Shown: positions 27,046 through 34,503 of the stretch, piece after piece | How the letters are laid out: every line of letters starts with the position of its first letter | Position numbering within the stretch: the first letter of the stretch is position 1 | Assembly (NCBI GenBank): GCA_963754065.1 | Contig: CAVWFH010000020.1 | Coordinates: 124,001 to 188,000 of the forward strand | DNA: 64,000 nucleotides | Direction of reading: 5' to 3' | Source of the DNA: JALORV01 sp963754065 | GTDB lineage: Bacteria; Pseudomonadota; Gammaproteobacteria; Burkholderiales; Burkholderiaceae_F | Position numbers and translations under genes: made by a program | The notes under the pieces: generated by a model | The model's database searches: none | Told to the model about the DNA's origin: nothing | What the model saw: the letters and a program-made list of their open reading frames with translations, nothing else

Positions 27046-28767
27046 ATGCGCAAGCCCTGGCTCGATCAATACCCCGCGGGTGTCCCGGCCGATATCGACA
27101 TCAACGACTTCCCGTCGCTCAAGGACGTGCTGACCACCACGTGCACGCGATTTGCCGAACGGCCGGCGTTCAGCTCGATGGGCACGGTGATGACATTCCG
27201 GCAGCTCGACGAAGCCAGCGGCGCGTTTGCCGCCTGGCTCCAGAAGGTCGCAAAGCTGAAGCGCGGCGATCGTGTCGCCCTGATGATGCCCAATCTCTTG
27301 CAGTACCCGGTTGCGATGTTCGGAGTGCTGCGGGCCGGGCTGGTGGTGGTCAATGTCAACCCACTCTACACACCGCGCGAGCTGGAACACCAGTTGAACG
27401 ACTCCGGTGCCGCGGCCATCGTGGTGCTGGAAAACTTCGCGTACACGCTTGAGCAGGTGGTCAGTTCCACGCCTGTGCGCTTCGTCATTACGACCCAGGT
27501 GGGAGATCTGCTGCCGCCGGTCAAGCGGCTGCTGACAAACGCCGTGGTCAAGCATGTGAAGAAGCTGGTGCCGCCTTGGCGGCTGCGCGGTGCGGTGGAC
27601 TTCAACCGCGTGCTGGCCGCTGGTCGTACGCAGTCACCCGACGACGTGGCACTGAACCACACTGACCTTGCCTTCCTGCAGTACACCGGTGGCACGACCG
27701 GCGTGGCCAAGGGGGCGATGCTCACGCACGGCAATATGGTGGCCAACGTGCTCCAGGTGGCTGCCTGGATGTCACCCAACCTGAAAGACGGCGTTGAAAC
27801 GCTCGTCATCCCGCTGCCCCTTTATCACGTCTTCGCGCTGACTGGCTGTCTGTCCTTCCTCAGCATCGGCACTCAGACGGTGCTGATTGCGAACCCGCGC
27901 GACCTGCCAGCGTTCATCAAGGCACTCCGGCAGACGCGCTTCACGGCGATCATCGGCGTCAACACGCTGTTCCGCGCGCTGCTCGATGCGCCGGGTTCCG
28001 CCAGCGTCGACTGGAGTGGACTGAAGCTCGCGGTGGCCGGCGGCATGGCCGTGCAGCAGATCGTTGCGCATCGCTGGAAGCAGATGACCGGCGTGCCGCT
28101 GGTCGAAGGCTATGGTCTTACGGAGAGTGCGCCGGTGGCGATCGCCAACCCGGTCACCATTGTGGAGTGGAGCGGACAGATCGGCGTGCCGCTGCCCAGT
28201 ACCGACGCGGCGATCCTCGACGACGATGGCAACGCACTTGCACTCGGCGAGATCGGCGAAATCTGCCTCCGGGGTCCGCAGGTGATGAAGGGCTACTGGA
28301 ACCGGCCGGACGAGACCGCCAAGGTGTTCACCCCCGACGGCTGGCTTCGCACCGGCGACATGGGCGTGATGGACGAGCGCGGCGAGATCCGTCTCACGGA
28401 CCGGAAGAAAGACATGATCGTGGTGTCCGGATTCAAGGTGTTCCCCAACGAAGTCGAGGATGTGCTGACGGCGCACCCCGGCGTGACCGAAGCCGCCGCC
28501 GTTGGCGTTCCCGATGAGCGCTCCGGCGAAGCGGTCAAGGTGATAGTTGTGCGCAAGGACCCGACGCTGACGGAGGCCGAGGTGCTCGCGCACTGCAAGC
28601 AGCATCTGACGGGCTACAAGATTCCGCGCATCGTCGAGTTCCGCAGCGAGCCGCTGCCGAAGACCAACGTCGGCAAGATCCTGCGGCGCGAGTTGCGCGA
28701 TGGCAGTACGCCGACGCTCACGGCGGCACGAGCAGCGTCCGCGCCATCCACCGAGGCCTCGTTGTAA
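27046..28767 (+). CDS. fadD: long-chain fatty-acid--CoA ligase (FadD type)
   Basis: A 573-residue ANL-family ligase that activates fatty acids with ATP and CoA for beta-oxidation or lipid synthesis. N-terminus MRKPWLDQYPAGVPADIDI is typical of FadD, as are the P-loop YTGGTTGVAKGAMLTHGN, GYGLTESAPVA, WLRTGDMGVMDERGEI (FACS motif region) and the C-terminal PKTNVGKILRREL Lys motif. Length is close to E. coli FadD (561). The ATG at 27046 is preceded by GTGAGG. It is convergent with the methyltransferase gene at 28807. Confidence 0.92.
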   Translation: MRKPWLDQYPAGVPADIDINDFPSLKDVLTTTCTRFAERPAFSSMGTVMTFRQLDEASGAFAAWLQKVAKLKRGDRVALMMPNLLQYPVAMFGVLRAGLVVVNVNPLYTPRELEHQLNDSGAAAIVVLENFAYTLEQVVSSTPVRFVITTQVGDLLPPVKRLLTNAVVKHVKKLVPPWRLRGAVDFNRVLAAGRTQSPDDVALNHTDLAFLQYTGGTTGVAKGAMLTHGNMVANVLQVAAWMSPNLKDGVETLVIPLPLYHVFALTGCLSFLSIGTQTVLIANPRDLPAFIKALRQTRFTAIIGVNTLFRALLDAPGSASVDWSGLKLAVAGGMAVQQIVAHRWKQMTGVPLVEGYGLTESAPVAIANPVTIVEWSGQIGVPLPSTDAAILDDDGNALALGEIGEICLRGPQVMKGYWNRPDETAKVFTPDGWLRTGDMGVMDERGEIRLTDRKKDMIVVSGFKVFPNEVEDVLTAHPGVTEAAAVGVPDERSGEAVKVIVVRKDPTLTEAEVLAHCKQHLTGYKIPRIVEFRSEPLPKTNVGKILRRELRDGSTPTLTAARAASAPSTEASL

Positions 28768-28769
28768 AG

Positions 28770-28792
28770 CGTCAAGAGATCATTCCTTGACG
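28770..28792. terminator. hairpin between convergent genes
   Basis: A 7-bp inverted repeat CGTCAAG / CTTGACG with a 9-base loop, directly after the fadD stop. No T-run, so its activity as a terminator is uncertain. Confidence 0.35.
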
Positions 28793-28806
28793 AGGCGAGT
28801 CTGGTC

Positions 28807-29916
28807 TCAGTCGACACTGCGCAACGGACGGAGTTCGATCAGCGTGTGGCACCAGCCGAGATCGCTCCAGGTCTTTTCTGCGCAGAGCCCGGCCTGACTG
28901 GCAAGATCGAGAAAGACGTCGAGCCGGTACATCCGGCTGTCGCCGTTCGCCACTGTCGCGAAGTAGGGCGAGGTGTTGACCAGGCAATACGCGGCAATGT
29001 CGTGGCGCTGGTCGTCCCAGAACGTGTCCAGCACGAATATCGATCCGCCGGCACGAACGGCAGTGGCCGCGCGCCGGAGAATGTCGACAATCTGGGCTTC
29101 GGAAAAGCAGCAGACAAACTGGCTCATCCAGAAGGCATCCGGGGCGGCTTCGCCCTCCGGCAGTCGGCTCGTTTCGTTCAGCAGGTCGCAGGGATGGAAT
29201 CTGGCCCGTTCCAGCAGTCCATGTTGTTCGAGGTTCGAGCGTGCCAGCTGCAACTGTTGCGGGAGGTCGCACAGCGTGACCGTGCCATCAGCGACGCGAA
29301 GCAGGTAGGCAACTGCAAAGTTGCCGGTATTGGCTCCAACGTCGGCCACGTGTCGCAGGTCTCTCGTAGCCAGCACGTCAAGCGCAGCGGGAAATGCGCT
29401 GTCGGAATAGTAGTGATCGTAGGTGAACCAGCTGGTCCGGGCAGGCTCGGGCATGTCTGCCATGCCCTCGTAAAACGTCTTCCAGGGACCGAGTTCCTTC
29501 AATCCGGCGGGGCGGCCCTCGACCAGTGCGGCCTCGAGGTGATCGAGGCTGCGATAGCAGACGTCATCAACGAAGTCCATGTTGATGCGAACCAGCGGGT
29601 CGCGCTCGATGAAGCGGCCGACAGCGGTGGTGCGCCAACGGATCTTTCCTGCACCTTGAGTGGCGCTGGCTTCGTCGCGCTCTACTACTCCGGCGGACAG
29701 TGCCGACTCCAGCAGTACAGTGGTCGCGTAACTCGACAGCCCGCTAACGCGTTCGAGCTCGGCCTGGTCCGACCAGTCGCGCGCGCTGACCAGCGCGCGC
29801 AGCAGCCCGGTCCGCCGCATCACCTGTACCACCTGGAAAATGACCGGGGCGAACGCAATGCGTTGCGCCTCGAAGCGCGCCTCGGTCGCCGTCAACGTGC
29901 GCTTGAATGTAGACAC
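28807..29916 (-). CDS. SAM-dependent O-/C-methyltransferase with dimerisation domain
   Basis: A 369-residue two-domain methyltransferase. An N-terminal winged-helix dimerisation domain (VMRRTGLLRALVSA, SGLSSYATTVLLESALSAGV) precedes a Rossmann domain with motif I HVADVGANTGNFAVAYLL (about 206-223) and FVCCFSEAQIVDILRRAA downstream, the layout of plant-COMT-like and polyketide methyltransferases. The start GTG 29916 follows GGAG and is preferred to a longer frame. It is divergent from the aryl-polyene-type operon. Head-group methylation is known in E. coli aryl polyenes, so a tailoring role is possible but unproven. Confidence 0.8.
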   Translation of the reverse strand: MSTFKRTLTATEARFEAQRIAFAPVIFQVVQVMRRTGLLRALVSARDWSDQAELERVSGLSSYATTVLLESALSAGVVERDEASATQGAGKIRWRTTAVGRFIERDPLVRINMDFVDDVCYRSLDHLEAALVEGRPAGLKELGPWKTFYEGMADMPEPARTSWFTYDHYYSDSAFPAALDVLATRDLRHVADVGANTGNFAVAYLLRVADGTVTLCDLPQQLQLARSNLEQHGLLERARFHPCDLLNETSRLPEGEAAPDAFWMSQFVCCFSEAQIVDILRRAATAVRAGGSIFVLDTFWDDQRHDIAAYCLVNTSPYFATVANGDSRMYRLDVFLDLASQAGLCAEKTWSDLGWCHTLIELRPLRSVD

Positions 29917-29954
29917 ATCACTCCAAATGGGATCGCAGCGTAAACGCCACGACG

Positions 29955-29970
29955 TCGGCAGTATTGCCGA
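29955..29970. promoter_or_regulatory. inverted repeat upstream of the methyltransferase gene
   Basis: TCGGCA-GTAT-TGCCGA, 39 bases before the methyltransferase GTG, in an AT-rich 246-base gap. Position and symmetry suggest an operator; no binding protein can be named. Confidence 0.3.
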
Positions 29971-30162
29971 ATACAACACACTTCAACAGTGACATCGGCA
30001 ATGTAAGATTCTTCGCATTTACCTCTTGCCACTTGCTGACCATCAATATTATTTTCGGCCCGGGCAAGAGAATGAGTCACATGTCCTTGCGAGACTGTGC
30101 AGTGCAGCAATTGCGCATCAGTTAGAAATTGTCGTGTTTCGTCTGCGAAGGGGGAGGTGATT

Positions 30163-30555
30163 ATGCGTTTTCGGATGCTTGCCGCTGTTGCCGTCGCCGC
30201 CACCGCACTGCTGGTGGTCGGGTGCCGCACAGTTCCCATCCACAACGTCAAGGATGCGCCGATCAGTCTGCCGGCCGGACAAAAGGACTCAATGGCTGCA
30301 GTTGAGAGCGCGATCATTCGCGCCGGCAACGGCCTCGGCTGGCAAATGAAGGTCGAGAAGCCGGGACTGATTGTGGGCACGCTGAACCTGCGCACGCACA
30401 CGGCTGTGGTGGAGATCCCATTCTCCACGACGTCTTACAGCATCCTTTACAGGAGCAGCGTCAACCTTGACCAGCAAGGTGACATGATCCACAGCAATTA
30501 CAACGGATGGGTGCAGAACCTGGATCAGGCTATCCGACGCCAGTTGGTGAGTTGA
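30163..30555 (+). CDS. conserved hypothetical lipoprotein
   Basis: A 130-residue lipoprotein (MRFRMLAAVAVAATALLVVGC, lipidated Cys21) with a very strong ribosome site GGGGGAGG ahead of the ATG. The C-terminal part contains YSILYRSSVNLD and NYNGWVQNLDQAIRRQL, a pattern I recognise from small proteobacterial lipoproteins of unknown function that read SxxYxxSxNL...NYNxWVxNL. It lies between the methyltransferase and the carrier protein, 60 bases before the latter. Whether it belongs to the lipid operon is unclear. Confidence 0.75.
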   Translation: MRFRMLAAVAVAATALLVVGCRTVPIHNVKDAPISLPAGQKDSMAAVESAIIRAGNGLGWQMKVEKPGLIVGTLNLRTHTAVVEIPFSTTSYSILYRSSVNLDQQGDMIHSNYNGWVQNLDQAIRRQLVS

Positions 30556-30615
30556 CCGACGGGCGGGAATGGTGCGACGACCGCCCCGTCGGGGGTAACG
30601 TGTGCAGGGCGGCAG

Positions 30616-30876
30616 ATGGATCAACTGGAACGTGAAATCGCTGAATCGATCGTCGATGCGCTCGTGCTGCCTGACGTGCGCATCGAAGACCTGAGCAAGG
30701 ACACGCCGTTGTACGGTGAGGGCATGGGGCTCGATTCGATCGACATACTCGAAGTGGCGCTCGTCGTATCCAAGCGCTACGGCTTCGAACTGCGTTCTGA
30801 CGACCCTCTCAATGAACAGATCTTCCGGTCGCTCGGATCGCTCGCCGAGCATGTGCGTCGCCACCGTAGCAAGTAG
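30616..30876 (+). CDS. acyl carrier protein
   Basis: An 86-residue carrier protein. The phosphopantetheine site is Ser41 in GLDSIDILE, on the usual second-helix start, and the Ile after Ser is typical of aryl-polyene/type II carriers. It opens the operon of polyketide-like genes and would carry the growing polyene chain between the adenylation, ketosynthase, reductase and dehydratase enzymes encoded downstream. Only one carrier is present, whereas the described E. coli aryl-polyene cluster has two. Confidence 0.9.
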   Translation: MDQLEREIAESIVDALVLPDVRIEDLSKDTPLYGEGMGLDSIDILEVALVVSKRYGFELRSDDPLNEQIFRSLGSLAEHVRRHRSK

Positions 30877-30882
30877 TCGGTG

Positions 30883-32697
30883 ATGCTCGAAGTCGTCGTT
30901 TCCGCGGTGGCTTCCGTCGGGGCTGTGGGGCTGTTGCTTGCAGGTGGGCTGTTCGCGCGCTCGTTGCTGCCGGGAGCAACGCCACTGGTCTCGCGATTCG
31001 CATTGGCTGAGGATCCGGCGACCGCCGTCCGGCCGCTCGCACAGCGTTACCTGCGATGGCTGACGCTCTTGTGGGCAGCCACCCTGCTCGCCGGCGCATA
31101 CATCGTTGCACGACGCGCCGCCGGCGATGCAGTGCTCCCGCCCGGGATTGGCTATTTCGCACCTCTCGCGCTCGCAGCGCTGCTCTTTTTTGGCGAGCGC
31201 AGCGTGCGACGCGTGATGTTCGGAACGCAATCGGTCGGACCCGTGACGCGGCAGTGGCGAATCGCGACACGCGTTATGCGTGAAGAGCTTGCGCGGGTGG
31301 GCGGAGACATGCCTGGTCGCGCCGAGCCGGTCGTCCTGCGGCCGGACCAGAGCCGCGCGCTGATCGTCTGGAGCGACGCGCAGTGTTCAGTGGGCGCCCT
31401 GCAGGCGGCCGCTCTCCAGCTTTCGCGGTCGCTGCCGCCGGGCAGACGCGTGCTGGTGGAGTGCGAAGACCGCGCGGTGTTCCTCTGGGCCGTACTCGCC
31501 GTCTGGGCAGCCCGACGCACCGTGGTGATGCCGCCGCCCGACCTCAAGCCCACGCAGGGCGATTCGCCTGGATCCCATTACGATTGCATCGTCACCGATC
31601 GGCCTGAGCAGGACAGAACGACCGATCTGCCGACGCTTCGCGTCAACGCCGCTGCTCTGCGCGGTGCACTTGAGGCACGCCCGGTCGTGGCAACCAGCAT
31701 CGCCTTGCCGATGTCGCACGTCGCCGCGGTGTTCTTCACGTCCGGCAGCACCGGACAGCCGACGGCGCAGCCCAAGACCTGGCGCCAGCTCGTCGAAGCG
31801 GCCGACGCGATGGGCGATCTCTTGCAGTTGCATGATGCGGCGGTGCTGCTCGGCGGAACGGTGGTTCACTCTCACATGTTCGGCTTCGAGATGCTGGTGA
31901 TGCAGGCGCTGCGCGGCCCGGGAGTCGTCTATGCATCGCGCATCGTCTTTCCGAGCGACCTGGCCCAGTTTGCCGAGTTGGATGCACCCGAGAAGTGGCT
32001 GGTGACGACGCCGTATCACCTGGGCCTGTTCGTCGAGGCAGGCCCGTTGCCTGCAGGACTGCAACGCATCGTTGCTGCGACCATGCCGCTGGATGCCGCG
32101 CTCGCTGCCAGGGTCGAAGCCGGCACCGGTGCGCAGGTGCACGAGATCTACGGCAGTACCGAGGCAGGTTGCATCGCCACGCGCCGTCCCGTTGCCGGCC
32201 TGGGATGGCGTCTGGCCAAGGACTTGCGACTGTCCGTAAAGGACGATGGCAAGGTGGTGCTGGTCGGCCGTCGTGTCGGTGGCGTGCTCGAAGTGCGCGA
32301 CCGCATCGTACTGAGCGACGACGGGTTCGAACTGCGTGGTCGCGATACCGATATCGTGAAAGTCGCCGGCAAGCGCACTTCGCTGCAGGCGCTGACGGCG
32401 GTGCTCCGTGGCATCCAGGGCGTTGAAGATGGCGCCTTCATCGACGGCGCTGCGATTGGACAGAAGCGTCTGGCGGCCATCGTCGTCGCGCCCGGACTGT
32501 CGAGCGAACGGATACGCGAGGCACTGGCCGCTCGCATCGATGCCGCATTCCTCCCACGCCCCCTGGTACTGGTCGACAGCTTGCCGCGCGACGCCAATGG
32601 CAAAGTGCGGCTTGACCCGCTGGTTCAGTCGGCTGCCGCTGCTCGCCGCAAGACGACCCCACGATCGACCGAGGTGCAGCGCTCCGATGTCAGCTGA
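30883..32697 (+). CDS. membrane domain (COG4648/ApeG-like) fused to acyl/aryl adenylation domain (ApeH-like)
   Basis: A 604-residue fusion. Residues 1 to about 110 hold three membrane segments, with LVSRFALAE, QRYLRWLTLLWAATLLAG and LALAALLFFGERSVRRVMF, resembling the C-terminal half of the COG4648 membrane protein of aryl-polyene clusters. From about residue 150 an ANL adenylation domain follows: P-loop FFTSGSTGQPTAQPKTW, EIYGSTEAG, and a C-terminal SLPRDANGKVRLD Lys motif. In E. coli these are separate genes (apeG, apeH). The role is to activate the aryl starter and load it on the carrier protein. A GTG at 30880 directly precedes the chosen ATG. Confidence 0.85.
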   Translation: MLEVVVSAVASVGAVGLLLAGGLFARSLLPGATPLVSRFALAEDPATAVRPLAQRYLRWLTLLWAATLLAGAYIVARRAAGDAVLPPGIGYFAPLALAALLFFGERSVRRVMFGTQSVGPVTRQWRIATRVMREELARVGGDMPGRAEPVVLRPDQSRALIVWSDAQCSVGALQAAALQLSRSLPPGRRVLVECEDRAVFLWAVLAVWAARRTVVMPPPDLKPTQGDSPGSHYDCIVTDRPEQDRTTDLPTLRVNAAALRGALEARPVVATSIALPMSHVAAVFFTSGSTGQPTAQPKTWRQLVEAADAMGDLLQLHDAAVLLGGTVVHSHMFGFEMLVMQALRGPGVVYASRIVFPSDLAQFAELDAPEKWLVTTPYHLGLFVEAGPLPAGLQRIVAATMPLDAALAARVEAGTGAQVHEIYGSTEAGCIATRRPVAGLGWRLAKDLRLSVKDDGKVVLVGRRVGGVLEVRDRIVLSDDGFELRGRDTDIVKVAGKRTSLQALTAVLRGIQGVEDGAFIDGAAIGQKRLAAIVVAPGLSSERIREALAARIDAAFLPRPLVLVDSLPRDANGKVRLDPLVQSAAAARRKTTPRSTEVQRSDVS

Positions 32698-32989
32698 GTC
32701 GCTATCGGCCCGGTACTGTGTCGACGCGGGGCATCGTGCGCTGGCGGGACACTTTCCCGGGGATCCGATCGTTCCGGCGGTCGTGCTGCTTCGATTCGTT
32801 GAGCTGACGCTCGCGCGTGCCGGACAGCGGCTCACGGGCATCGAGCGCATGAAGTTCCTGCGACCGGTGCGTCCGGGAGAACACATCGACGTCACGATAA
32901 TGCCGATCGGCAGCAGTCGTGGCTCGGTGGAAATGGCGGTCGATGGTGGAATCGTCGCCCGGGGCCTATGGCACACCTCGCAGGAGTGA
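32687..32989 (+). CDS. 3-hydroxyacyl-ACP dehydratase, hotdog fold (ApeI-like)
   Basis: A 100-residue single hotdog domain. The FabZ-type active-site segment GHFPGDPIVPAVVLL has the catalytic His22 and the usual PGxP turn, although the following Pro-Gly-Val is here Pro-Ala-Val. It would remove water from 3-hydroxyacyl-ACP to build the conjugated chain. It overlaps the upstream fusion gene by 11 bases and the next acyltransferase by 22. In known aryl-polyene systems this protein pairs with a second dehydratase, matched here by the gene at 38824. Confidence 0.85.
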   Translation: MSAESLSARYCVDAGHRALAGHFPGDPIVPAVVLLRFVELTLARAGQRLTGIERMKFLRPVRPGEHIDVTIMPIGSSRGSVEMAVDGGIVARGLWHTSQE

Positions 32990-33933
32990 AGAGTGCCTAC
33001 CGCGACTGGACTCGCGCGCCCGAGCGCGGAAGTCCCGGTTTGCTGGCACTGATCGTCCGCCTGGCACGGTGGTTCCCGCGTGAACCGGTCTCGCTGCTGC
33101 TTTATCCGATCGTCGCCTACTTTGTCACCTTCTCACCGCGGCAAGTCGCGGCGTCGCGTCACTTCCTTGGGCGCGTATGGAACCGACCACCGCTCTGGTC
33201 GGAAGTGTTCGCGCATTACATGACGTTCGCGCGGATGGTGCTTGACCGCGTCTACTGGCTGTCTCGCGCCGAGCACGGCATTCCGGTACGAGTGCACGGG
33301 GCCGAGGTGGTCGAGGCGGCGCTGGCCCGGCGGGCGGCCGGTCTCATCGTGGTCGGTTCGCATCTCGGAAGCTTCGAGGCACTGCGCGGCGCCGGTGAGC
33401 GTGTCTGCGGCCGGCGTATCCGTCCGCTGATGTATGTCGCCAATGCGCCCAAGATTCAGCGGGTGCTCGATGCGGTCAACCCGGAGTTGAAACGCGATGT
33501 GATCTTTGCCGGCCGCACGGGCACGATGCTCGAAATTCGCGAGGCGATCGAGCACGGCCACATAGTCGGGATCCTGGCGGATCGCTCGCCGTTTGCCGAG
33601 CGAACGATGGCTGCAGACTTCATGGGCCAGCCGGCACCGTTCCCTGTCGGCGCCTACCGGCTTGCGGCGCTGCTCGGAGTGCCGGTCGTGTTCTCGTGCG
33701 CGGTATTGAGTGGCAAGGGCTACGAGATCTACTTCGAAGCCATGGGCGAACCTCCTTCAGGCGGCTCGCGCGTCGCCCGCGAGCGCTGGATCGTCGAACA
33801 GGTCGCCAGCTTTGCGCGCCATCTGGAACACCATGCGCGCGCCTATCCATTGAACTGGTTCAACTTCTACGACTTCTGGTCCGGGAGCTCGTCGCAGTCC
33901 TCGGCCCCCGGGGCGACTGGGCCGTCGCCGTGA
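32968..33933 (+). CDS. LpxL/HtrB-like lysophospholipid acyltransferase
   Basis: A 321-residue membrane-associated acyltransferase of the lauroyl/LPLAT group. The catalytic HX4E motif is H132-LGSF-E137 in VGSHLGSFEAL; PLMYVANAPK and ILADRSPFAERTM follow, with the second conserved block LNWFNFYDFW near the end. In the E. coli aryl-polyene cluster this domain is part of a glycosyltransferase-acyltransferase fusion (ApeJ). Here it stands alone and the GT2 part is a separate gene at 40069. A likely role is to attach the polyene or an acyl chain to a lipid anchor. Confidence 0.87.
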   Translation: MAHLAGVKSAYRDWTRAPERGSPGLLALIVRLARWFPREPVSLLLYPIVAYFVTFSPRQVAASRHFLGRVWNRPPLWSEVFAHYMTFARMVLDRVYWLSRAEHGIPVRVHGAEVVEAALARRAAGLIVVGSHLGSFEALRGAGERVCGRRIRPLMYVANAPKIQRVLDAVNPELKRDVIFAGRTGTMLEIREAIEHGHIVGILADRSPFAERTMAADFMGQPAPFPVGAYRLAALLGVPVVFSCAVLSGKGYEIYFEAMGEPPSGGSRVARERWIVEQVASFARHLEHHARAYPLNWFNFYDFWSGSSSQSSAPGATGPSP

Positions 33934-34490
33934 CTGTCGTCGCTGCCTGCGTCGCTGCGCTCGCGATGATGCTGTCGTCAGTAGCGGCGGCGCAGGAGCC
34001 CATCACACCCGCCGAGATACTTCAGCGTGTTTCCGCCGCGGTTGCCCCCGAAGTGGGGTTCAGGGAGGTGCGGACGACGCGCCTGCTGAAGACGCCGCTG
34101 GTGTCCAGCGGTGTGCTGCGCTATTCCCCGCCGAGCCGGCTCGAGAGAGAAACGCGCAAACCGGTGCAGGAGTTCGTGGTCATCGAGGACCTGCAGGTCA
34201 CGATCGATCGCGGCGGCTCGCAAACGGTGGTCTCACTGATCAGCGGAACACCCCCTGCAGCGATGGTGCAGACGCTGCGCGCGGTGCTCAGTGGCCAGAT
34301 GCGCGAGCTCGACGCGCTTTACCTGGCGAGCGCGCAGGGCTCGAGCGAGCGATGGACGCTGAACCTGGAGCCGCGCACGAGCGACACGGTGATCCGCAGC
34401 ATTCGGCTGCTTGGCAGCGGGGGGGCGGTGGAGGAGATCGAAGTGCTGGAGCGAAGCGGGGACAAGACCGTCACCCAGCTTTCGCGCTAG
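33930..34490 (+). CDS. LolA-like periplasmic carrier (ApeM-like)
   Basis: A 186-residue secreted protein starting at GTG 33930, which overlaps the preceding stop as GTGA. The signal peptide is MTVVAACVAALAMMLSSVAAA. The mature part (VGFREVRTTRLLKTPLVSSG, LRYSPPSRLERETRKP) has the one-sheet LolA/LolB-type fold signature. LolA-like proteins in aryl-polyene clusters are thought to carry the lipid across the periplasm. It sits between the acyltransferase and the exporter, which fits that job. Confidence 0.85.
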   Translation: MTVVAACVAALAMMLSSVAAAQEPITPAEILQRVSAAVAPEVGFREVRTTRLLKTPLVSSGVLRYSPPSRLERETRKPVQEFVVIEDLQVTIDRGGSQTVVSLISGTPPAAMVQTLRAVLSGQMRELDALYLASAQGSSERWTLNLEPRTSDTVIRSIRLLGSGGAVEEIEVLERSGDKTVTQLSR

Positions 34491-34503
34491 ACCGGACGCC
34501 GGC

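Noticed and set aside
30097..30162. Longer start for the lipoprotein at 30163
   Set aside because: The strong GGGGGAGG and the signal peptide lie at 30163; upstream residues are Cys/Ser-rich and not signal-like.
31387..32976. 529-residue minus-strand open frame across the adenylation gene
   Set aside because: Shadow of the plus-strand fusion gene with its intact ANL motifs.
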